From positions 1,476,186 through 1,540,185 of the forward strand of contig VFFE01008410.1 in the NCBI GenBank assembly GCA_008921705.1: DNA of 64,000 nucleotides, in the 5' to 3' direction. The notes below the pieces were generated by a model. That model saw only the letters and a program-made list of their open reading frames with translations. It did no database searches and had not been told where the DNA came from. The translations under genes were made by a program, and so were the position numbers. The DNA comes from Burhinus oedicnemus (taxonomy: Eukaryota; Chordata; Aves; Charadriiformes; Burhinidae). Positions 11,958-26,298 of this stretch are shown piece by piece; positions within the stretch are counted from its first letter, which is position 1; the number at the start of each line of letters is the position of its first letter.

Positions 11958-14900
11958 GTAAGCAAAGAGCAGCTTTCAGCAGAGGCACATTTAAAGACCC
12001 TTTTTTTGGGTCAAGAAAAGGGAGAGAGAGCCTGAGTGTGTATGTTTTTGGCAGAAAAAGGACAAGTTCACATCTGTTCTATGGTAAATTATAGAGAGGG
12101 AACCTACTGCCTGGGAGCTGAGTATATTTCTGTCTTGTTTTCTCAGTTACTGCGTAGAGATCTTGGCAACTGATAGATCAGTCATTGACTATGTGAGAGA
12201 TGCTGCACGACCAATTCGTGCCTGGGTAATACTCTGCCCCTTGCAGATAAAGGGCATGTGTTACGGATGGAATAACATCTCTGCTGGGACTCCTGGCACT
12301 TGAGTATGGGTTATGTGAAAGAAGCAATCTCTTTTGTTCTTTACCCTACAAAAGATCTGATGAAAACAACAATCCTCCTCCTCCAAGATCAACAATTTTG
12401 CTAGAATTCCCCTCGTGTTCTGTGTTTGTTTTAAATAGGCCTCTGCTCTCTGCAGCATTTAGGGATAACGAGAAGCCCTACGCTGTTGTGGGTTATTTTT
12501 AAAGAACAATACATACACAAATCTCACACATGTATCATCCTGAAATACAACTGAAGTGCTACATTTGAAAGTTGTTCATATTCTAGTAGCAATGCCGCTC
12601 TTGCATATAGCTATTCCATTTTGGGAGCGTGCCATCATATATTGCTGAATTTATTTGGAATCTTTTATGACACTGAGTTTTGTCAAGTAATGAGTACACC
12701 TCAAGAGTGGCTTCCTTTTTGTGTTGGGTGTACTCTTTGTGACTGAGTCTTATGGCCTGGTTTGACAAACGTTTCTTCCAGAGAAAGTGGCAACTTACAC
12801 ACTCTCCCAACACTGGACGCTATTTTCCTGGTTCAAATCTTTCTCAGAGTGCAAATATTTTTCTGGGGTAGGGTAGTGAAACAAACGAAGAAACTAGGTA
12901 AAAGGTCATTTTTTAACCTATTCCCCAGTCTACTTCACCATACAGCCCCCGAACTGGCATAGCTGAGCAGTACAAATGTTGGATGAGCACCCAACAAAAA
13001 GAAACGCTCGTAACACTGTGGATGTGGGCTAATTTCACTGCCCTGAGAGAGAGAACCAGCCTAAGCATCTTGTGATATTTAATGCTGTGGTCAAAGAATT
13101 TCTCCTATCTTCTATCAGCTTGTACATGGCTAATTGTGATTCTGGACAGGGCACATCATCTGTATGTTTTCATTTACCTGCCTACAATAGAGATAGTATA
13201 TACACACCTGTTTCAGAGATGATCTCCAGCTACTTGTTGTAAACAATTTTGAAGACAAAAAGCACTGCATAATTGCTAAGTAAGTACATTTTCCATGAGA
13301 CTCTGAAATGAGTACTCAGATGTGTAGTAAAATATTAACTTGTCCTTATGTGTGGAGAATGACACTGTTCAGGAGAACAGGCATGAGCCTTTTCAAACTA
13401 GCTGTTCACAGCCCAAGCTGGTCTTGTGTTATATGGTGCTGATGAGTTAGCCCTCAGACAATAAATGCAGGATGACTTGGCTCTGAGTGAGTGACGGGGA
13501 ACAAGACATTGAATGAAACTGTTAAAACTCTCACCAGAGCTGGAACACTTTTGTAATGCGGAAGAGAAATGGGAAAGGCTAAAACAGTGTTTCACTCTAA
13601 GACTGTAAATAAGAAGAATCAAGAAAAAAAAATGAGACAGAAAAGCCAGCTTCATTTTTGATGATAGCGTGTTCTTAAGCAGCTTTCTGTTAACTTGGGC
13701 AGAAGCTGTTAAATGTGAAATTGTAGTATCGACATTTGAGTACTATGCTTTTTGCAGATATAAAATATGAGAGTGCTGTGAGTGCATGCAAGCTGAAAGC
13801 ATCAGATCACCTACTAGGTTTGCATATCTGACAGTTTTAACTGAGCTTCTGCTGACCAGATTTTGAGAGAGGAGTAAATATCTCTGAAGATGTCTAGGCT
13901 TTTAAGAGTTAATTATTCATAAGAAATGAGCACTTGCTTAACCAAAAGAAGTCCCCAGGCCAAAACACTTTTTATCGGAGGTGGATAATTAAAGCACTTC
14001 ATGGCATTCTGCTCTGTAGGCCTCACTGTGTATCTCAGTGGAGGTAAAGTTGCCAAATGTGGGGCTATGATAGTTAACCACTATGGAAGGGACCATGGAA
14101 ACTTAGAGTTTGAGTAAACAAAAACACATGAAAATGGCAAAAGCATTTGGGTTAGAACAATAGGTAATAAAGTGGACATGAAAAAAAACACTTTTTTGGA
14201 GTTAAAATACGGTTTCATCAAAAAAGTATTTTCTGAGAATTAAAGCAATGGAACTGTTCAAGGAAAGAGAAGAGACCAAAAGAACTCAACCCGTCTACAG
14301 CTCAGGATTTAGATTAGTTTCTGTTCTTGTAAAGTAGAGACAAAAGCAAAAGCTGTACAGAAAATAATTGTTCTGGGCATGCTAAAGAAGATCCAGCAGA
14401 GCTAGTGTGTTCACTGGAGGGAAAAAATATTACATTCCTTTGCCTTAGTAAGGAAACAAACCAATGAAATACGTATATAAAAAGGAATCAATTTCCATTT
14501 CCCATAAGGTGGAGTCATTCTCAGAAAGGTAGCTGACATATTGAAAGTAATAAAGCAGGTCATATCAGCAAAGCTCCTTCCTTGTTTTGCCAGAGGAATG
14601 CTGTTTAGTAATTCAAATACATTATGGGAAAATAGCAAACCTTTATAATGGTACGCAAGGATATCTTTGCAGATAGCACTTCATCTGCGTGCTAACGGAG
14701 AGAAGAGTGGACATAGAAAAATATACAATTATTTGATTTAAAAAAGCTGTCCAGATCCCTTTGAAATGTAGGCTGTGATCACCAGAGCTACAAAATAAAA
14801 TCCTGTAAGAAAGTAACTAAAGACAGCACAGGGTGGCTGGCATAGCCTATTCTTCACTTCTATAACCGAAGTACTGCTAGATAGGCTGTTATTTAAAGGC

Positions 14901-15964
14901 CACAGGATGATGACTACCAAGATGTTGCAGAAAGCTTTATTAAAAGGATATCTGAAGGTCAGGCAAGTACTGAAAGATCTCAGAACAGTGAAGGATATTT
15001 GATGCTGTCACCTTATGAAACATCGTTAAGAAGACTACTAAGGGTCAATCACATATGCCAGCAGTCAAATAAGAATCAAATAAAAGAATCAAGGTTAGTG
15101 GCTATGGGGGAGCAAGAAAGCTCCTTGAAGTGAAATAGGCCTAGAGCTGCGGATGTTGGAAAGGAATAAAAATTCCACAGGGCTGAGCTAGACTTTTCCT
15201 GCATATTGACAGTTATGGATAAATTTACGTGATCTCACAAAGGCTATATACTGTTACAAGTTGCTTAAAACTGAGCTCCCATTTTAAGCTCCAAAAGGTC
15301 AACTCGAAGGTCTCCCAGGCAGTAGTTAATTTATTTCTCTCCTGTAAGACAATAATTAGAAACATCCTTTTGAGAAAGTGTTTTCACATGCCAGGTAATC
15401 AAAGCTTAGTTGTGCATAGATACAGCTCTTTTTTTCTTTTTTTTTTTTTTTACAAGAACGAATGAAAATAATTACTTTAAAGTACTCACTCATGAGAATA
15501 ACTCTGCTCATCAGTCTAATTGCAAGCAGACACTGTCTTTCCATCACAATAAATTCACAATGGTTCATTAGCTTCTATAAGAGGATGAAATGGATCATCT
15601 TGTTAACATTGACATTGTTTTAAATGGTTGATTTCGCTATGGATGTGTTGGAATTTGCAGTATACCTGTACAACAAAAATAATTAATTAATTAAGGAAGT
15701 ATTTGGAAGACAGTGGCAGATAGCAAAAACTAGTATTTCTTGCAGGTCCCAGATCTACAGCTCAACTGAAAGCTGAGAGGTGGTTTAAACAAATATGAGT
15801 ATGATGTGTAGAATTATTAGCACTCACTGGAAGGGCAATGACTTGCTAAGTTGCAGTAAATCTGTTGTTTTCAGTCACAGAAAGGGATGATATGATTTTT
15901 CCCTGTACATGAAGAAAATGTGTGTGAGAACAAAAACATGGAAACTGCTTTTAGTATTACAGAC

Positions 15965-16172
15965 TCACAGAATCACAGAATCACCGGGGTTGGAAGGGAC
16001 CTCTGGAGTTCATCTAGTCCAACCCCGCTGGCCAGAGCAGGGTCACCTAGAGCAGGTTGCACAGGATGGCGTCCAGGCGGGTTTTGCATGTCTCCAGAGT
16101 CGGAGACTCCACTGCCTCTCTGGGCAGCCTGTTCCAGTGCTCTGCCACCCTTAAAGTAAAGAATTTTCATTA
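15965..16172 (-). mobile_element. CR1 LINE 3' end, minus strand
   Basis: On the plus strand it starts with repeats of TCACAGAA, the reverse complement of the CR1 octamer tail. The reverse-complemented CR1 3' region follows (GGTTGGAAGGGACCTCTGGA, then TCATCTAGTCCAACCC, and CTCTGGGCAGCCTGTTCCAG). The match breaks off near 16172 after CCACCCTTAAAGTAAAGAA. The copy is a typical 5'-truncated CR1 of about 200 bases and looks less decayed than the tail at 8370. I do not assign a subfamily. Confidence 0.92.
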
Positions 16173-19100
16173 TCATCACAAAAACATCCTTGAAAATATA
16201 GCACTACCCTGGCATTTATATTCTAGATAGAGGTGTTCCAGCCCTAGGGTAACTGTTGTTACCGAACAGGAGGGGTATGGTCATTATTTTGTTTTATCAG
16301 CTTTTCTTTCTCTCCCTTTTGCAGGGATTTAAACACACTGTGGTCTCACTGAATCCTTCAATCCATTTCCCTGGCTGAGGCTGCCAGTATACTCTGTGGA
16401 TCTGATGGAGGGATTTTATCATGGACCTGGCTCTGCATGCAAGTTAGGGGTGCTAACTGGGGAAGGACAAGGAGAGAGGAAAAGCTAGAGTAATATCTGA
16501 AAAAGAAGTAGGAAGCACCTCAGCTCTGGTTCTCTTCTTTCTTACTTTAACTTTCCAAAGGGTAACTTTATTGACTTAACCAATTTTTTTTTCTTTTCTT
16601 TTTGGTCTGCACCCCTGAGAAAGAAGAGTCAAGGTCATTGTTTCCAATTTATACCTTAAGACTCTAACTTTTGCCATAGATATGGGATGCTAGTTTATTA
16701 TTTATTTTGGAGGATAATCCCTGATCATTGTAAACTCAAAATACAATATAGCTCACTTATGACAAAGTAAGGTTAGTTTGGGGATTAAATTTTCCCTCTT
16801 ACACTGCTAAAGCTCACATATTTGATTCTGTTCCTTAGCTCTATCACCTAGACTGATTGATATTTCACATCAAGCAGGCGAAACTGCCACTCAGGTTTAA
16901 AATAAAGATATTTTTCTTTCTTTTCTTATCTCCCTGCAGCTCCCTCTTGGTTTCCAGTCTGTTTTGATTCTATCTACTCCAAGGAAGCTCAACCAAAATT
17001 CACTTAGAAAATTTAGTTTCAGAATGCAGTCCTAGCCCCTATGGGAAGACTGGGTGCTCTTCCATTGACACCAAGGTTGCCTTAATGTCAAGGGGTGTGC
17101 ACATATCCTGGGCTACTGCTGCCCATGTGGCAACTGACGAAGCCTCCTGGGCTCTCTTGAGACTCCCTCAGCTGTTCCCACCTTATACCCTCTGGTGGGA
17201 CACCCACAACTCACACACTTGAGTGGTGATACAGCAGCTTCTTTCCTGTGCTGCAATGTCAAATGCCAGACATAGCTGATTGCTGTCTGAAGCCCTGGAA
17301 AGTGGCTTTCCAAAGTGACTGAGACCCTTACCCCACCCCAAAACTGAATGCTCTGTCATGTGGCCAGTAAGTTACCATGCCCCCTGTTACACAACCCAAC
17401 ACACAGACGTTCTCACACTGACCAAGAGAAAGGTCTTTCTGAGAAAATATAGCTTTTCTTGGGCATCAGGGGCCAGTTTTAGCCCTAGGAAGTAGCTCTT
17501 TACTCACGTGATGAAATGAATGATCTTCTCTGTGATACTGTATGACCTAGGTGAAGTCACAGGACTTCAGCTGCATGTGGACAGCACTCTGTAAAATTCT
17601 CTGTGACAAAAAACCTGCTTGAAAGAATCCTAATAGCCTCACATACCTGCACCCTTCCACAGAGCCAGGGCCTGCTTTGGCCATTGTATGGATGGTGTAA
17701 CTTTCTCCTAAAACTCTGAAGATGCCTGTGCTGTTACTGCATAATAGCCTGGTTTTTCAGGATAATCCGTGTCTCCTATCTCCCCTCTCATGCCAGAATA
17801 CAAAAGCCCATCCTGTGAAAAGAGCAGAGAAGAGAAAAAGTCCATATAGCAGTCTTAGATAAACGGCCATTACCACTCTGACAACAATTCCCAGGTCTTT
17901 TTGCAAAGTATGGTTGCAGTACCATACAAGCCAAAAGGGCTCACTGACCTTTTCCTGACAAAACCAGTTAGAATGAGGCTTGTCCTTCTTAGGGATCTGT
18001 TGCATTCAAGATTTCTGTGTGGTTTTCCATTTATTAGGGCTTGAAACCATGAATAAATTTGCTGGCTTTTTTGTCCAGGTGGGGACAACATCATATGCTG
18101 GTGCTCAGATTGAATCTTCAAAAGATGGGACCTTCTAAGAGGGTATAAATATTCCTCTTTGCTGCTGGCCATGCCCTGGAGAGGAGCAACAGCAGCTGTG
18201 CTGTGCTTCTAGCCTAGCTCACACTCAAATCCGAGCTCTCCATGTAAAATGAGAGCAAGGCCATGCTTAATGAGACATTTTAGGCAGGCTTCAGGCATGC
18301 CTAGGTAGATGAGTGGATGAAGGATGGGGTCTGTGCTTTCCCACAGCTTGAGTCCAAGCATACCTTCTTGAGCGCAGGCAGCTTGTGCTCAGCCTCATGA
18401 AAGACCCAGCCCTGAGGGCATTTGCTAACCTGCCAGATGTGCTTCTACTGCAGGAAAACCTGGGACTTGTGGGCAACCTCTGTTTCGGCTCTGCGTTTTG
18501 ATACTGTGTGTATGTAACAGTGATCTTAAATGAGTGGCATGTAGGCATTAGTCTGTAAAACACGTAAGATGTTCTGTCCTGGTCTCCTAGGTTACAGCAC
18601 AGATGCAATACAAAAAACCCTGTCCCATGTGGTTTATGATACGTGCATTTTATTTCCGTCTATGTGATACCTTGCTCCCCGCCAAAAAAAAGGTATCAAA
18701 ATGACTGAGGAAAAGGTTTTGAGGCCCTCTAAAGCCTCATCCATTTTATTTCAAACCACAGGTTCTGCAATGACACCACCATTTAATTCTGTGGAATTAA
18801 TTAACATTGGTGCTCCCAACTTCTGTAACCTCAAAGCTTTTCTCCCTTTAGTAAAACCAATTGCAGTTCCTGTCTCTGCCACCAACACAGTATCACAAGG
18901 TATTAACTGCAGCTAAAGAAACAGTAGTGCGTTGTTCACTTCACCTGCGATCCACGAATTATGGACCTGGGTGAATTACAACACTCTGAAGAGATTAATA
19001 AAAATGTTGCAAGTGACTTCTCAAAATATCTGTTGATTTCAATGTGATGGACTCCCCCTGCCTCACCCCAGCCACGCAGCTACTCTGCAGCCACTCACTT

Positions 19101-19176
19101 CACTTACCAGTGCACCTTCGTGTATTTGTGGATTTTCTATCCTGTGCAATAGGATGGCAATGAAAAGGGTCATTTT

Positions 19177-19192
19177 TTGTTGTTGTTGTTGT
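19177..19192. repeat. Short TTG microsatellite
   Basis: Five TTG units in a row, interrupted afterwards by GTCGCTG. Confidence 0.85.
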
Positions 19193-19919
19193 CGCTGATA
19201 CACACATGAGTTTTGGCCAAGGGAAGAGAACTCAGTGCCAGATAGTAAGTAGTACAAGATGTCACAATGAAAAAACTCACACTCAGGACAGTCTGTGGAG
19301 TATTAATTTGGATATTAGCAGGGGTTTGGAGCTGTGGAAGAGTTGTTACTCTCATGTCAGGCTCACTCCAAAGACATTGCCCTTGATCTCTGCTGCCTTT
19401 AGACAGGGAAGTAAAAATGAGACCCAAGGCACCAGCAGTGATTGTCACTGGAGAAAGAGGGCATTGACAGATTAAGAGTTGTTCATGTTACACCTCCAGA
19501 TGGAGTGGGCAGCCAAGGCCTCCTTCACCACTGGGGTTATTTCAGTAAGGACTCTGCACAGGAGAAAAGCAAAATGCAGTGATCATGTATCCTTGAATCT
19601 CCATATGGATCTGAGAGCCAGTCTCTGGGGAGAAATATTAATGATGGATGATACCAAAAAGAAATCAGAAGTATTAGTTTGACCTAGGGCATTCAGTTCT
19701 TAATCCCTAGCTCAGCTGTTGCAACATGCTTTGAAATACTTAATAGGAAATCCAACTCTGGTGATGTACAAAACTGTCACTGAATTATGCCAAATACCAA
19801 ATCTTTAATGAGGTTATTCTTGTGTTTTATGGGATGCAGAGCAGTAACCTACTTTCTGCTCTGATTAAGGGTAGGAAGTGACTACTTTTCAGTGTTGCAT
19901 CATTTATCAAAAATAATAA

Positions 19920-20220
19920 AAAAACCCTTAGAAGCTGGATGTGGAAAATTAAAGAAGTTTTGATGAATAAACTTATCTCCAATTAACTTAAGCTGTGCAA
20001 ATCCTTTAGATGAGACATTGAAATGTTTTTGAGACACTAAGTTAATTTGGTGAAGTCTAGTAACAGCATCAGATTTTTCTGAACAACCTGATTTTCATGT
20101 TACAGATGTGTCAGCATAAGTATGGATGCACTAATCATTCTGGTATAATTAACTGCCTGGTGAAATGTCTCATTAGCGTGGGGAGTTACTGATGAATAAT
20201 TTGTCATATTCTAATTATTC
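19920..20220. other. Possible conserved non-coding element
   Basis: The segment is repeat-free and unusually dense in homeodomain-type ATTA/TAAT cores in varied contexts (CACTAATCATTC, TATAATTAACTGCC, CTCATTAGCG, GAATAATTTG, TCTAATTATTCC). It has no long open frame and no low complexity. This composition resembles vertebrate developmental enhancers. The call is impressionistic: AT-rich DNA yields ATTA cores by chance, and no alignment was available. Confidence 0.2.
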
Positions 20221-20799
20221 CTTTCTCACCCCCCCTTCCTTTAAAAATACGTAATTATAAGCATTTAGGAAATAACTTACATGGTGTTGAAAATCTACCT
20301 CATCATTTAGATTCTTCCAACTTTTCTGAAGAGCAGTTTATGCTAAGTGCTGAGAATTAAGGTAGCTATGGAAAGAGCTGTTCCATAATGTTGCAGCACT
20401 GCACAAGTTGCACGAAGGCCTGCATATGATCTGGAAAGTTCCCGTTTGAGAAAGGCTCCCATTGTGCTTTACTGCCCCAAGAATGAAAGCAATGACACAT
20501 AGTATTAGGCTGTGCACAGACTCTGAAGCTTCAAGAACATGTTAAATTCCTTGCTGACCAATTTAATGACTGCATGTGATATCAGCTCCCCCTTCCTGAC
20601 AAAGCTCTCCTAACTTAATTGAAACTTATTGTAGCCTGATAAATGCTTCAAGCAGGTTTCCTCTGACTAGAGAAAGGAAGAGTTGACGCGTTCCTGGAAT
20701 CTGGAAAAAGTTAAGAGTGAGGTAGTTTAGGTTGCACACATACATCCAGTAAGCATTCACGTTACATGGTAGATGGGGTTTACAGTAAAGCTTGAGATA

Positions 20800-21010
20800 C
20801 ATTGATCAGAGCTGAAGCTGGCGGGCGAATGAACGATGCACACTTGTTGTGCTGTTTGGGAACACCAGTAAGGGCTCTGGCTTCAATTAGCACGTGTACC
20901 TTGATAGCACGCAGCTCTAGAGTCAAAACATAATGAACTTCACCTGCTTGTATCACAGCGTATCTGAGCGGACAGGGCACTACGGTTCTGCTCCAGGCAG
21001 ATAGCATTAA
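20800..21010. other. Possible conserved element with E-box
   Basis: A complex, non-repetitive segment lies in AT-rich surroundings. It has an ACGTG-containing core next to an ATTA core (CAATTAGCACGTGTACC) and several CpG sites. A minus-strand frame of 121 codons overlaps it, but I see no known domain or splice context. It may be a regulatory element or ordinary unique sequence. Confidence 0.15.
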
Positions 21011-24000
21011 GTTGTCCCGGGAAAGTGCTTCTGTGCTTTCCTTTCCTCTTCTACTTTTATTTTTATTTAGTCTGCAAAATTTGCTGAAGTGGGGGCAGGC
21101 AGTAAACAAAAATGGCCTTGTGTTGCTGTGTTTGCTTATATACAAGACCTCCCACAGTGAGACATTTTCACGCTACTACAAATATAACCTTGTAACAGCT
21201 TCACTAGGATAGTACTATTCACTAACTTTCAATATTTCGGGGCTCTTATATAGTACGTGAAGTTCTAGACACAAGGAAGTTACAGCGGTCTTTCAGTAAA
21301 ATCTGAGCCAGAAGAGAGAAAATTCAAGCATTCGACCTAACTGCTGGGACAGGATAGGGAAGCGAGTGAGGTCGTGTCTGGTTTGAGGTCGGTTGGCTGT
21401 GCATGGAAGGCTAAATGGCTGCAGGTCATCTGACTCTAGAAACAGCTGGTACTGGTCAGATCTGTTGGTGAAATTGTGAATCTCAGCTTCTTGGAGCAGG
21501 ATTCCGTGAGGGTAAATTTTCTTTAGTCCATCTCCCAAACAAGTGGATGAGCTGAGGATTTGCTCCTTATAGTCACATTGCAAGTGAAGTTCAAACTACT
21601 TTCTTTATTTTCCTTTTTAAAACAGGAAAGAAATGCCTAGCCCTTATGATTCAGAACAGAACTAATAAGCCTTGGATTTATTGTCTGAGAGACAAATAAA
21701 CCTTCTTTTATTTAAAAAAAAAAAAAGATCTTGATGTTGGGGTATTTTTGTAAGTCTCTTGCCTTAGGAGGGTGACTTCAGGGTATTCATCAGATCCATC
21801 CTTTTTTCCCCAAATTGACATTCATTTCTGTCACGATTTTCAGCCTTAAAGCTGTTCAGTATGCTTCTACAATGTAAAATGCTTCTCCTAAAGTCTCACA
21901 AGTCCAGTTCTCATTATTATCACGGTAACCCTGTCCTTTTAATAGCCGAAAGAGAAAGATAAAGCATTTTATTTATGAACACCCCCTTTGTAACCTTGCT
22001 GAGTAGAAAATCCTAAGAAAAATATGGAGCATTACCCTCTGGCTGCTTTTTATATTAGCCATAGTCCTAATTTTGTATTCTGGCATTGACTGAGAGTTCT
22101 GGGGTGATAATAATTCAAATCAAACTTATGAAGCAGACAGAGTGCCTTCTGTGAGCTCTGACAGTCTCTCAGTCGTTTCCTATTTTTTATCATCCTTCTA
22201 TACTTTCAGGTGGTTCTGTGTTTTTCAGCACCTCCCACATTTTCATAGTCAATCTAGAAATGCAGTAAGTGAAAACTCAGTGGAAAGGAAAACCAGCTGG
22301 TGAAGAGCAGAAAAGTTAAAAGCCTCGGTCACCTGTTTTCTGCACATATTTAATCTTTGTGAAGGAAGTAAGTATTGTGAGGCGAACGCATAGACCACAC
22401 GAGGGAAATACCTTACAGCCCATATTCATCAAGCATTCCTATCCCTGTGCTCTGTTATGGCTATAGATTCAGTTCCCTGGAATCATCCCTGTTTGTATTC
22501 AGCATGTTGTGGCAACCCATGCAGTGACAGAAAAAGACAATTTCTGTAATATATTCAGGGCTCTTTATAAAGCAAGCACAATAATGCTATTAAAAGAAAG
22601 GAGCAGGACCTAGGTGGGCATCATTCTGAAGCTGAGCCACACTGTTTTAGTGTGACTTCAGTCTCTGTATTGTTCACTTTAACCCACTGTGTCTCATTTT
22701 CCAATCATAAAATTGGAATAAGAGTGCTACCCTACTTCATAGGAAGCTTTTGAGGCATATTTTTTGGGTAAAGTTTATTGAACTGGGAAATGGATAGAAT
22801 AATACAGTATTACAATGATACATGATTATGCTCCCTGCTTCCACATCACTCATCAAAACCTCCTATATCTCAGAAATCACCAGTTAGTGGCTAGAATGAC
22901 AAATGGTATTACAGTTTGGGGTTTTTTTAACATTTCTCAATGTTTTAATGAAGTTCTATAGAATTGGTTAACTAAAATAGCCAAAATATATAAACAAGTA
23001 TTAATGTAATGACCTTTATCCACCTTTCTCTCCTTTACTATTGTTTATTTTATATCAAAGCACTCTTTCTTTCCGCAGGGACTGTGTCTGTTTGCACAGC
23101 ATCTAACAACACAGTGAGTTTGTAATGTGAACATTGAACTGCTGGAAAAGTTTACATTGAAGATTTTTCATCATATGAAGTACCGAAGGCTCCCAGTCAA
23201 GAAAATATCCCCCTCCAAGACAGAACTTGAATGAATGCTGTCCCCAGAAAGCATAAATTTAAATGTAGACTTGAGAATTTTCCCAAAAGGAGGCTTAGAT
23301 GCCCTTCGGGCCTTTTCTTTTTTCCTTCTCCAAGAAGGGAAAATTCTGAAGTTTGGGAATGCACAGACCTGTTTGTGTCAGGTATCATTGTTAGCAGAGC
23401 TGGGTGCTGCTCCTGGCTGTGGCAGGCTCCAGCTGTATTTGCAGCAGTGTATTACTGTCAAACAGCAGCTATGTCCCTAGCAGTGAAACTTGTATTTAAA
23501 TGCAAGCTGTCGTACTTACATGAATGATTGCCTGATGTAATATGAATTGTATTATGTGGAAGGCAGATAAGAAGATCTCTACATGTAACTTTTGGCCTTA
23601 AATAGCTCAAGTAATTGATTCTTCTAATCTTTGGGAATGCTTAGGATGTTACTGTAATAAATAAATAGGCAATAACTAATTTCTTGAAGTGTCTTCATGA
23701 ATAAAGTATGAGGCTTTGCCAATATATCTGAGAATAAATGCCATCCTGGTTATCGTTACTGCAAGTAGTCTGTTTGCTCTGGAAATTCCATATCCTAGGG
23801 TGAACCATGATGGTTTTATTTATAGTTTCAATATGAAATTACCTCCTCAGATGATAGGATAACCTTTAATAGTATAATAGTTGGGAAATAAGCAACAGAA
23901 GTTTATTGGAGGCTTTGAATTCTGCCTTGTATCTGACAGTTTAGTGCATGTCTATATAGATGGAATTCAATTTATTTTTCATTCTTTTCTGTATTTTGAT

Positions 24001-24375
24001 TTGCAGGTTGGAATTGTTTGTCACTCCTGCACTTAGGCAATCAAGAACATTAAAAAGATTAGAGTTTGCTGACAGCCTTGGGGAAACTTTTAAAAAAACA
24101 TTTCATTTATAAGCAATCCTGTCTCTGGAGTTTATATTACCTATAGTTATTTCCCAGTTGGTTGCTGTGGAAACAAATGTCATATCAAAACCAAAGGACT
24201 GCATTCCAGGTACAACAGATGCAACACATGTGATCCCTTGGGAAGGACAACGCGCTGGGAGAGGGATTTGTCTGCCAGACAACTGATGTCTGGACTCTGT
24301 AGTTTGGCCCATTTGTGCCCAACACAGCACTAAAGACTGAGAACAAAGATGAATTTCAACCACTTTTATGCTTTT

Positions 24376-24397
24376 CTTTTTTTTTTTTTTTTTTTTT
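24376..24397. repeat. Homopolymer T run
   Basis: About 22 T follow a CTTTTC. On the minus strand this is a poly(A), but no polyadenylation signal or gene-like body precedes it, so a retrocopy is not supported. Confidence 0.85.
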
Positions 24398-26280
24398 GCT
24401 GTGGATAGGTATTGTTTAGGACAGCTTAAAGTGTCCTTCAACTCATTCCTGTCAACTCATGACCCTTGGGAGCTGATCTGACAAAGAAGAGAGAGGTGGC
24501 TTTGGCATTACCTCAGCCCTGCTCCCCAGGGACATTTATGTGCATAGAAAGGATGATCAAGGAGTCAGTTTGACTAGTTTCATCCTGCTGCAGGAGTGAT
24601 TCAAAGCAAACACAGGAAGAACTGGCTTTTGCCTTTCTGAGCTGAAAACCTGTTGGTTGGTTCTGCGGGGTACTGTTCAGCTGGTGAGACTGTGATGTAG
24701 CAATTGCTTGCCCCACAGAAATTGAGTCAACAGAAATTAATTCAAATAGTGTAACAAATTTATCAAGAAGGGTAAAATGTTTCCTTCTGTTAAAATATTA
24801 GAATGAAATGTATCAAATTTTCATTTCAAACTAATGATTCTTTCAAAGTGCAGGTAAAAATGACATTCAACCAGAAAAAAAACCCATCCCCCCCAAAAAA
24901 GCACAATAAATATTTTGCTTGGGGTTGACGGATACATTTGAGGTTGACTTGAAATAATTTAATTTGACAGGTTTGCTTCTGCAAGTAAACTGAAAAAAAA
25001 AAAAGCTATAGGAGAGCTTTAGTTCTCCTCCTTTCTCGGCTTCACTAGATCCTGTTGGCAGGATGATGTCTTTTAAACATCTTTGACTATGCCAGATGAT
25101 TAAATCCTCCAACCTGGCAATAATTTTTTATATTGCCTCCATACATTGCACTGAAACCCCTTCCCCGGCTTTTCAGGCCTCTGTTCTGTAACTATCAGAT
25201 CCTATACTTTTAAGTAACATATCCTATCCCTTGTTACCTTCATCTTTTTTTTGTGGCAGGGACTCCCTGGAGCATGAAATGTATCCTACCAGCTGTCAGC
25301 CAGTCCTGGTCCACCTAAGCAGTGTGCAGCATGTTGGTCTTTTCTTTCGTTTCTTGCACAGCCTTAGCTATAAAGCTTGATTAATTTTTTCAAAGACACT
25401 AGAAATTATATGGTTATAAATAGTATGCAAATTTTATAACCACAGCATTTTACTGAGAGTATAAGCTCATCGAAATAAAGTCATCTTTGTTTGTACAATG
25501 AGGTCTCACACTATGAGGTGTTAATCAGTCATTGGGGCTTTACTTTAAATGTAACATTTAAAGATATCATGACACAGAAGAAATATTTCTATTTTCCATT
25601 GAACAAATGACCATTAATTACAAAGTGTGCACGTATAATGGGCTTTCAGAAATCTCCATGCTATTGCTTTTTTTCCCCCCCCCCTTCAAAAAACAGAAGG
25701 GAAGAGTTTTTAGGACTGGTGAGATTTGCATTACCACTGCTGTCCACAACAAAGAGGTCTGCAGGCTGGAGGTGGATCTCAGGAGTGAAAATGGATCTAA
25801 TATAAACCTCTTACTCACCAACCCTTATAGACTGTGTTTGCAGCTGTATTTGGCATGTAATGCAGGGTGGGAACAATTTTTTAAGTGTGGAAAAGGATGC
25901 ATAGAGGAGTTTGGATAGCTTTGCTATGTGTAATTCCTTTACATAAAATGCATTAGACTCTCAAATCCTGTCCCTATGGATGAGTTGAGGAAAAGGATGA
26001 ACTATGTCTTTTTATTTACTGCACATCAAAATTCTTAAACAGGAACTTTGGCTTTAAATTTGTCTTTGTGTGTGAGTTTTTTCACAATATGTTTCTAAGC
26101 CCTACAAAAAGATTAATAAATGAAGGAACGAACGGTAGCTCTCTCAGAGAATGACATATCTCTGGTGTTTACTTGATTGCCCCTTCTCCCAAATCACCTG
26201 TGTTTGCTATTCCAAATACTTGTGCTGTTCCTAATGGCTTTGTTTGGTATTCCAAACTGATGTTCCATCAAATTATGTGC

Positions 26281-26298
26281 TTGTTTGTTTGTTTGTTT
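26281..26298. repeat. Short GTTT microsatellite
   Basis: Four or five GTTT units in tandem, ending in TTTTCCACAG. Confidence 0.85.

Larger units (their letters stand above)
8429..15964. other. Unique DNA, no firm gene
   Basis: No interspersed repeat was recognised. The stretch contains the G-rich motif at 10129-10154, a T-run followed by an A-run at 10853-10876, the weak exon candidate at 11733-11957, and a short ATTA repeat near 15680. All other open frames are short and lack splice context or family resemblance. Confidence 0.55.

Noticed and set aside
20780..21145. 121-codon minus-strand frame
   Set aside because: No recognisable domain. It overlaps a segment better explained, if at all, as regulatory DNA.
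24103..24441. Processed retrocopy with poly(A) on the minus strand
   Set aside because: No polyadenylation signal or gene-like body upstream of the A run, and no flanking duplication was seen.
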